From Paralichthys olivaceus (Eukaryota; Chordata; Actinopteri; Pleuronectiformes; Paralichthyidae), in assembly GCF_024713975.1 (NCBI RefSeq), contig NC_091093.1:31760001-31824000 (forward strand): DNA of 64,000 nt, given 5' to 3'. The position numbers and the translations under genes are program-made. The notes beneath the pieces are model-generated. The model was given only the letters and a program-made list of their open reading frames with translations, did not search any database and was not told where the DNA came from. This document shows positions 55,998 through 64,000 of the stretch, piece by piece; position 1 is the first letter of the stretch; every line of letters begins with the position of its first letter.

Positions 55998-56484
55998 CTC
56001 TGTCTGAAATCACTCACTGGTGTCTGAATCTTTACTTTCTTTATACCCTATATAGTGCACTCATTGTTTCCCACAATGCATCATGAAAAGTAGTGCAAAA
56101 CCGCTGGTCACTAACTGAGCAATATCTACCATCATGCATTGCACTCGTGGCGGAGAGACGAGCGGAGCAGCAGGAACATCCAGACCTAACGTACAAATGT
56201 AAATACGTCACAGCACAAAGTTTATTTCTACATTTAGAGATGATCATTCAATATCCTCTTTTTACCTTAAAGTATTAATACTAAGTGTAACATAAATGTT
56301 TAAAATTTACGGTGGGTTTTTCCACCGGCCAACATTGTTTGTCATAATCCTTTAACAATGACGTCATTACCAGCACGGAGAAAATGCTTTTCTTTTCCCG
56401 ATGAGCTCCTCACTATATTGTGCTCTATAGAGAAGTCACGATATAGTGAAGATGGGAATAGTGAGTGAGTGATTTTGGCCTGAG
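55998..56484. mobile_element. MITE with inverted ends (GAAATCACTCACT / AGTGAGTGATTT)
   Basis: Left end CTCTGTCTGAAATCACTCAC; right end GTGAGTGAGTGATTTTGGCC. The inner arms also mirror: ACCCTATATAGTGCACTC on the left and ATTGTGCTCTATAGAGAAGT plus ATATAGTGAAG on the right. It codes for nothing. This is a familiar teleost non-autonomous element of about 0.5 kb; the superfamily is not assigned. Target duplications were not clear. Confidence 0.7.
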
Positions 56485-58900
56485 AATTTTTTAAATAGTC
56501 CTAAGATGTCTGGTAAAAGTCTCAGTACTTCATTCGAGTAAATAAAAACAATAATTTTTTTTCTGATCCTGTCTTGTTGATCTTCTTGATTACTCTTGAG
56601 GATTTTGAAGATTATTGTCGGTCTTGAACCACAGGTTGGAAACCTGCTGGGGGGAGGGTAAGATTGAGCTTGACTTAAGTGTTTATGGTTATTTCCATTT
56701 TTCGAAAGGTCTATTCTCCAAATTCTATGAAGGAAAACACATTTCCTCCATAACTGTTTTTAACTTTGGTGTTTTGTGCCCAAGTGTCGTCTTTTCCTTT
56801 TATGAATCAACTATGTTCTGTAGATTATCCAGAAATAAGACATCTTATGTCAACAGTTTCTTATAGAGCTCAGTAGGCGGTTGAGAAGTAAAAATCATTT
56901 TCTTGATAGAGATTTATTTTAGGTCGACTCACCACAAGCTATGAGATGAGATTTCTCCTGAAGAAGCCACAAGTTCACATGATATCAACTGGGTTTTATT
57001 CAAAATGTCAATCAGAAGCACTACACTACCCACAATTCTCAGGTGTAATAGCAACGTCTCTAATTGGTGGAGCTTGCTGTTACCATAGAAATGTAATCAT
57101 GTTGGCTTGATTGGACATTATGTTCAGAGAAACTAAAATGTCTCTTTAACATGAGAGATGAGGAAAAGAGACAAGAAGCAGCAGGAAGTATTACAAAAAA
57201 GGAAAGGATTCACAATGGATTATGGGATGTGTAGTTTCTTAAAGTTAGTTAATTATGAACACAGTCTAGTAACTTTGAGATTTTCTTTATAATATTGTTT
57301 TTACCCTGAATTAAATGTTTCATAATTCATCTCTTTGCCGGTCGGCCTGGGTTCAAGATCGAAACTCTTTTATAAGGGTTTTATGAAACTTCACTAAAAA
57401 TGAAAAATAAGACATTTACTTCCTGAACCTCAATGTTACTGTTACTATCACTACAGCTCAGACTCTGACTGCAAATGATGTCATCACCACAAGTTGGCAG
57501 CGATTGTATCTGAGCCATTTTGGCTTCATTTCTGGAGGAAGTGGAGATGTGTCGTCCATTTTTGTTTTACAATCTGTGTGACCCAAACACTGAAAGATGT
57601 TATAAGATCTGTGGAGTCAGTGATGATTGTCTGTAAGTAAGCAGTGGGTCCAGTGTTTACACCAACATACTGATCAAAGTAACGTCAAATACCTTTTTTA
57701 ATCCGTTAAACCTAAATGCTTCACACTGTGGCAGCAGAAACAAATCAACCCATTAAAACTGCTCTCCAATAATTAATTTGACGTCATTAAAACAGTGCTG
57801 TCTCTCTTTCGAGAACTGAATTAGCCTACTTTCATTACAATGATGTTTTTAGACCATCAGAGAAGTCCAGCCAATAATCAAAGTTCAATCAAAGTAAAGT
57901 ATCATTTCACATGGTGTCTCTTCAGCAGAGAAGGTGACTTTCATTTCATCACAACTTGAACCACGTCATCTTCTTCCAGGCGCTGTGAGATTAAACAGAC
58001 GTGCATGACACAGATGCCTGGGAGAAGAAACTCAATTTCCCCCCTGCAGTGCTCGCCATCTGAACAAATGAATTAAACTGCTCCGATCAGAAGTTAAATT
58101 ATGGTCTGGATCCCTGCGGGCTCAGAGGTGGCATGAGGTTAAAAGTTAGATGGAAACGCAGTCTTCACTTTTTGGTCCTGTTGTCCTCTGATCCTGCCGT
58201 AAGTGTTGAGACTGGAAAAAGCTCCAAAATGAAGAAAAGAGACTAATTTTGACACAAAACACACAGTTAATAATCACATAGTTTTCACATGCCTCTAAAG
58301 ACATAAAGAAAGTAAAGGTTTTACATACAAGCAGAAACACCAAGTCTTTGACGAGAATAAATTCACTAAACTTAACATTTCACTGAAAAACATAATTTCT
58401 GTGTCATTTATTATCCACTGATCATATGAATTTAATGAGTGTTGCCTACAGTTTAACAGTGAGTACAAAATTTACATGAATTAGCATTAGGCAGAAGTTT
58501 ACATTACAGTACAAGTAATTCATATTTGTCTTTAAGTTCTAGACTTAATTTTCTTTCCATAATTTGATCGTGGTGTGTTGTGGTGCTGGTACAAAGTCTA
58601 ATGAGAGTTCATGGGACACAGAGGTGAGCAGGTAATGACTGAATTTTCATTATACATATTCACATTACTGTCATTCAAGGTTCCACATTAGGTGAGATGA
58701 AGTCATATCCTGGAAACTGTCAACTGCAAATTGAGAAGCTTTTCGTTGAAGCTCTGCACTCAGTCCGAGGTCCCTGTCACTTTGTGAAGGAATTCATATG
58801 AAGAGGAATCTTCACTCTGCTTTCTGTGGGGGACACCCGCACTTTTCCATCTTGCATGAATTCCTAACACAATGTTCAGGCCCGAGCCCATGTCCTGCAG
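56485..58900. other. Intergenic DNA downstream of c1qtnf4
   Basis: No gene is recognised. 57025-57236 holds two outward copies of an ACTACA(N)TCCCA-type word in inverted orientation. 58407-58412 (TTTATT; AATAAA for the minus strand) is a candidate c1qtnf4 poly(A) signal 490 bp after the stop. The rest is AT-rich, with nothing I can name. Confidence 0.5.
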
Positions 58901-60783
58901 CTAGGGTTTCTTATCTGCAGGTGATTGGCTGGTAGTGGTGGTGGGGAAGTCTGGGTAAACCAGGAAGCCAGTGAAGGTGATGTACTTGGCATGGTTGCTA
59001 TAGGCCCCGAATCCATCTCTCTGGTGCGAGTATAGCCAGACCGTGTCCCCTGGTTTCAGCGCCAGCATCAAGCTCTGACTCTGCAGGGCTTTCTCGCCCT
59101 GGCTGTCATCGTAGATCATCGCCTGCACCTCCAGACGGTTTTTCATCAGCTTGACGGACAGCGTCTTCTGTGGCAGCTTGCCCACGTTGAAGGAGAAGTA
59201 GTACACGCCAGGAACGCGGCAGGCGAACACCCCCTCTGACATGTTGAAGTCCTCTCCAATGTTGACGAATGCTGTGTCGAAGCTAACGGGCTGGTGCTGT
59301 GGCAAGCCGACTTGGTCGACTCCCACAATGCTCTGGGTGCGCCCAACTGAGAAGGCAGATCTCTGGTCGTCCTCATCATCCTCCACCTTCCCCTCCTCCT
59401 CCTCCTCCTCCTCCTCCTCCTCCTCTCTATGTTGCAGCTCCCTCTCCTCCAGCAAACCTCTGGATCCAGACCTGTCATCTGTGGCCTGGTTACTATGCAA
59501 CAAGGGGATGCTGTCCTGCTGGGGCTGCTGGGAGTTGTAGGTGGGATGCTGTTGGTGGTGGTGCGTCTGGTAGTCATAGGTGTCCGGGTAGATGAGGTAA
59601 CCATTGAAGGTGGTGTAATGTCCGGTGTTGCTGTAGAGGGCATAGCGAGGGTCACCATGGAGACGGAGCCAGACGGTATCACTGAACTCCAGCTGCAGCA
59701 TGACGCTCTGGCTTTGCACCTGAGGATCGAAGTAGACTTTGTTACCCAAACATAATCTGATCATCAGCCCCTCATTCGGGGGAATGCGATGTGTAATCCC
59801 CTCTGTTGTGCTTTCATTTCCAACACAAGCACACTGTGATACCAGCCACACTGTTCGACCAGAGTTGGAGCTCTGTCATGGAAGAACCTTTGTTAATGTT
59901 TCATCAGAGGGAAAAAATCCATCCTGAACTGAACTCATCTGATTATTCCTCATGAAGATTGTGTAAGTGGAGAATTTATTGGGATCTATTTAAACTCTTT
60001 CTACTCATTTTTAATGGCACCACAGAGGAATCACAAGAATATCAGACAAACTGAAAAGCTTTTTTCACAAACTTTTACTTTTGGTTTTGTTTGTTTTCAA
60101 CAGGCAAAACTTTTATTTGTATCTATATTAATATAATAAAACCCTTCTAATAATCCCTCAGTATATTATTTTATCTTTTTAAATAGTTTTCATTGTAATA
60201 CTTTCGTATATATGTATGATCTTTGAGTGCCTGCTGTAGGAAACGTGCTTCATAAATAAATCAACTTGGTTTTGGTCTTTTAGTGAGTTATGTTTACAAT
60301 CAGTAAAATATAACTGAATTCATTCATGACCTGACTTCTGTCAAAATGAGATGATCCTTGTGAATGACTCAGTTTGAGGTTTCATGATTTGAACAGTGAA
60401 TATTTTCTGTGGAGACAAACTCGTACCTTCCTTTCCTCCCCGGCGTTCTCCTCATAGACGATAGCCTGCACCTCGTTTCTGTTTTTCATCAGCATCACTG
60501 ACAGGTCTTTGTGTGGAAACTTCCCCACCGTGAAGGAGAAGTAATATGCCCCAGGGATACGACAGTGAAACACGCCGGCCTTTGGGTCAAAGTCTCCGCC
60601 GATGTTGACATACACAGTGTCAAAGGTCACCGTCATCTTAGGTCCGCCTTCCATGCTGTTGGTGCGCGCAACCGAGAAAGCCGAACGTATTTCCACATCG
60701 TCCAGGAGACGGGCAAAACACCACACGCTGGCCGCATGGCTGAGGCACAGCAGGACAATCAGCGCGCTTCCCGAGAGCAGCAT
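58901..60783 (-). CDS. c1qtnf4: C1QTNF4 (CTRP4), secreted protein with two C1q domains
   Basis: Secreted CTRP family member, unusual in having two globular C1q domains and no collagen stretch; in mammals linked to feeding, inflammation and nucleolin binding. Exons: 60783-60427 and 59719-58901; 391 residues against about 329 in human. Signal peptide at residues 1 to about 20 ([20 protein letters not shown]). First C1q: [10 protein letters not shown] (33-42), [33 protein letters not shown], continuing over the single intron (after Lys119) to [12 protein letters not shown] (154-165). Second C1q: [10 protein letters not shown] (240-249), [20 protein letters not shown] to [12 protein letters not shown] near the end. 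Between them a 75-residue linker is rich in His/Gln, then has a run of about a dozen Glu, then DDEDD. The extra length is mostly this linker. NDUFS3-PTPMT1 next door agrees with the human 11p11.2 order. Antisense open frames over this gene are shadows. Confidence 0.97.
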
Positions 60784-63700
60784 TGTATCTGTAGAAAGAT
60801 TAGAAAATTAGAAAGAACTTTATTATACAATTTTTCAAATTTTAAGATTTTTTTTTAAACTGGCTGCACTTTTGAGTGTGAGATGACAGAGTGAACCACA
60901 AAGCTCCGGTTCTTTTTGAAGAATATTGTAAAGCAGAGAGGAATTTATATGCAGATGTGTATGTATATATATATATATACATGAAGTTGCACCATGTTTA
61001 AATCAGACTGATATTTATTTCATCATTAAAATCAATTAAGACATTTTCCAGGAAACAAGCACTTTCTGTACATAAGGTAACATTTTAAATAACAGTGCTC
61101 TCTACCAAAACTCAACTTCAATCAATCAATCAATCCTTTGCCCCTAACTCTCAACAAGAGGAAGGAAAAACTACCCCAAAAAACTTTTAACAGGGAAAAA
61201 GAACAAAGAAAGCTCAGAGAGACACGTGAGGATCTGTCTCCCAGGACGGACAAAAGTGCAATAGATGCCATATGCAATGGAGAACGTCAGAGAAAAAGTA
61301 ATTATTGTAAATAGAGTAATTCCAGCACTGGTTAGAGTAAACAGTTTTTAGCATGATGGACGGTTAATGAATTGAGGAATTATTGTCAGTAGTGGTCGAG
61401 TATCTGAGGAGACATATTGTATATCAAGCAGTCTTGTCGTAATCATAGTCCACGATCAGCAAAGCTGTTTTTCTGAGCTCATGAAAAGTTGAGACTTTTT
61501 AGAGAAACATGCTTCTCTCATACATATGATGATCTTCTAGAATATGATGCTTTAATATAGATTAAACCACAACAATAATATATAAAGTAAACATGTAAAG
61601 AAACATCTACAGCAGTAAAATGCAACATACATATTAATGCAGCAGTAATTCATATTAAAACTAGATGTGATAGTAAAACCTTTTACTGCACTATACGAAA
61701 TTTTACTTTTCATACTTTCAGTACATTTGGCTGATTATATGTATGCATACTTTTACTTAAGTGGGGTTATTAGTGCAGTACTTACCATTGTAGTGGAGTA
61801 TTTTTAATGTTTGGAATTAATTTACTTTGTCCATTACTGTGTGTTTATAGTTTAATATATATGTATGAGTATAAACCACAAGTGATGGTTTTTGACTGAA
61901 TACTTGTCCCACTGCAGCAGCAGGAGGAACACATGCTGCAGTACCAGCCAACTTTTCTTCATGAATTAAATCATACTGTTCTTAATAAATTGTAAAATTA
62001 AAAAAAGACAAAGCAGCTTTCACTGAGAAACAATGTTTTTCTACTGCAGTTTGAACGAATCATGTTGATAGACTATCCTACTCAGAGAGCCTGATGCTCC
62101 AGGTTCAAACAACGAGTGGACACATCAGACAACCCTCTTCCATAATGAGCCCCCATGGGAGTTAACACAGAGCTGAGCACAACAGAGGAGCAGGATCCGT
62201 GCAAGTGCAAAGAAGTATTCTACTAAACATTTTAAAACATTTTGATTAACAGACGTTTTTCACAGCAGCATGAGGTAGGGAAACACATGTTATTTTAATC
62301 ACAGTGATGAATGTGATGGAGAAAATGATATAAAATGAGAAATGAATTTGAATTTTGAAATGTGTGGAGGTAGCTCATCAGAGCACCTCCAGCTGAACCA
62401 GTGAGAGTTAATTGGCACAGCTGAGTCAAGTTGACCAATTACTGTGCCTGGATTAAATGGCAGCAGATAAGAGAAACTCATGATGGAAGAAAAATATGTG
62501 AGATTGAGAGAGAGACATGTGGACAGAGCTGAGCTGCCAAGATGCAATTTATGTTTAGTGTTTGAATTTATGTTGCTTTTTAACAATAAAAAACATGTCA
62601 AAAAGGGAACAGTTTGTCTCTGGCTGCTGTTGGGAGACCCCAGTTGCAAATGTTTGTCAAACCTGGTTTCTGTCATTTAAGGTAAATCCTGTCACACTGA
62701 TGTTCCACCCTTGTGATGGCTGTGAGTGTAATAATAAAACCGTACAGGCTTGGAGTGCATGAACTGACTTAAAGAAACCGCCCATACAGGAGTCTTAAAT
62801 AAGGAAAGCTAACACACACAGAGTGAGGGCGGGACAGTTTCATTTCTCATAACCCTGACATTTTATTGGATGGAGAATTGTGACAGACATTTTGCTCAAA
62901 AAATCAAAACAAAAAAGAGAAAATCAGAGAGCAGACAATTCACATGCACAGAAATAGTGTGAGTAGAAGAGCTGAAGCTGAGAGCAGGAAATCTGTCTAA
63001 GCAACAAAATGTTTGAGTGCAAGCGAATAGTTTGGGCACTGAAAGAACACACTCTGGAATAAAGAGGAAAAAACACATACAGGTTTGTGATCCATATCTG
63101 TAAGATGTTGAGGACCTACTGCATATCAGGAATTATCCCTTTTACTTCATGCAACAGTCATCTCTCCCTCCAGTAAATTATTTCAGCCATCAAACACATT
63201 TTTTTTCTGTGTGACTGTGGTTATTAGTGTTTGACATCAGAGTCTGTTTAGGCTCAAACAACTGATGTGTCCTTTTAAGAAAAAGACAGCGACAGTGGCA
63301 CTGTGTCAGTTATTGGTGTGTTTTCTCAGCTGCAGAAAATCTGTCAGCTAAAAGCCTTTGTCTCTAAAATGTCAAGGATTATCAAGGATGTCAAAACCAG
63401 TTTTTTTTAAAAATTGACCTTCATGCAGTTTTGAAATTATATTGTGTTTTACAGCATCGAGGATTGTCATTTCTGACTGCCTTAAGCCACAGCCTCATTT
63501 TTGGATCATTACTGTCCAGGCTGGATCAAATTAAGCACCAACTGATGGTATCAGCTGCATCTGCTCTCTGGCTCCATCTCTCTCTCAGGTTCTCCCTCAG
63601 ATCTGTTGTGTCTAAAAATAGAGGAGAAGAAATGTTTTTGTCCCAGGAGACAGATCAGGAACAGATGATGGAGATGTGGATGAAAGGAGGAGATGGAAGG

Positions 63701-64000
63701 AGAAAGAAGAGGAGTTGATTATGAGAAAGAAGACAGGAACTAGTTTGGCTGCATGTGAAGGTGTGAGTGGCCTATATAACTTAGCTGTGTGGGTGGTAAT
63801 GTGTGTGTTTGTGTAGTTCTTGCTGCGTGGGTTACTGTTGGTGAGTGTTCATGTGTTGCTGTGTGTGTGTCTGTGCTGATTTAAGCTGTGTTCTGTGCAT
63901 GTGTAAGTTTAGCCATGTGTTATTTGTTTAGCATGTGTGTTGCTGTCGATGCAATTATCTGCTCTAATATGCTCATGTGTGGGTACAGTGTGTGTCAACC
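60784..64000. other. c1qtnf4 upstream region, no further gene seen
   Basis: An (AT)n run lies at 60963-60980. 61110-61290 is a dispersed fish repeat (AACAAGAGGAAGGAAAAACT, CTCCCAGGACGGACAAAAGT, GCAATAGATGCCATATGCAA). The right edge (63790-64000) is GT-rich. Open frames here (for example 63431-63718) show no family features. The promoter and any 5' non-coding exon of c1qtnf4 should be in this stretch but cannot be placed. Confidence 0.5.
61110..61290 (+). repeat. Dispersed teleost repeat (GAGGAAGGAAAAACT...AATAGATGCC)
   Basis: The combination of AAGAGGAAGGAAAAACTACC, AACTTTTAACAGGGAAAAAG and CTCCCAGGACGGACAAAAGT then GCAATAGATGCC is a frequent dispersed sequence in fish. The family is not assigned from sequence alone. 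It is preceded by (AATC)n. Confidence 0.5.

Noticed and set aside
59241-59755. Three overlapping plus-strand frames of about 100 codons over c1qtnf4
   Set aside because: They are antisense shadows of the long c1qtnf4 exon 2; Ser/Pro runs come from the Glu tract read backwards.
58901-59851. A 316-codon single-exon start for c1qtnf4 at 59851
   Set aside because: The first 44 codons read through the intron. The acceptor at 59720 and the first exon at 60783-60427 give the signal peptide and complete the first C1q domain.
63431-63718. 95-codon plus-strand frame near the right edge
   Set aside because: No recognisable family, no splice context, ordinary composition; likely chance.

Overview
This is vertebrate, almost certainly teleost fish, nuclear DNA. 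All coding sequence is split into short exons bounded by GT-AG introns. The products match known vertebrate proteins over their full length, and the interspersed repeats (tRNA-headed SINEs, a Tc1-like element, hAT relics, MITEs) are of teleost type. I see no prokaryotic, viral or organellar genes. Species cannot be fixed from sequence alone; a spiny-rayed (percomorph) fish is a reasonable guess.

Layout. Minus strand 10915-1: 5' part of a serine incorporator, best matched to serinc4, running off the left edge. Gene-free repeat-rich DNA 10.9-16.9 kb. Plus 16894-20142: hypk. Minus 23798-20627: mfap1, convergent with hypk. Minus 26537-25204: hddc3 (MESH1). Plus 26964-34248: vps33b (23 coding exons), divergent from hddc3. 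Plus 35344-43746: prc1 (14 coding exons). Plus 46517-48433: ptpmt1. Plus 50325-53710: ndufs3. Minus 60783-58901: c1qtnf4. Every gene except serinc4 is complete and intact as read from the sequence, with exon phases that join without a break.

The gene order joins three neighbourhoods that are separate in human: SERINC4-HYPK-MFAP1 (15q15.3), HDDC3-VPS33B-PRC1 (15q26.1) and PTPMT1-NDUFS3-C1QTNF4 (11p11.2). The genes do not form one pathway. They cover a membrane lipid/virus restriction family protein, N-terminal acetylation, splicing, NADPH/ppGpp hydrolysis, endosomal fusion, cytokinesis, cardiolipin synthesis, complex I and a secreted C1q protein.

The striking feature is tandem repetition. Large minisatellites occupy introns of serinc4 (3.1 kb), hypk (2.2 kb), prc1 (0.65 kb), ptpmt1 (0.75 kb) and ndufs3 (0.4 kb), and lie between prc1 and ptpmt1 (1.4 kb); tetranucleotide arrays fill 14.7-15.95 kb. 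The hypk array is notable because its unit carries the optimal branch-point sequence TACTAAC and almost no AG, just upstream of the exon 2 acceptor. A second observation is a short module shared by the hypk and ndufs3 promoters. I found no convincing undescribed multi-gene system; the most novel items are these repeat-splicing and promoter-module observations.
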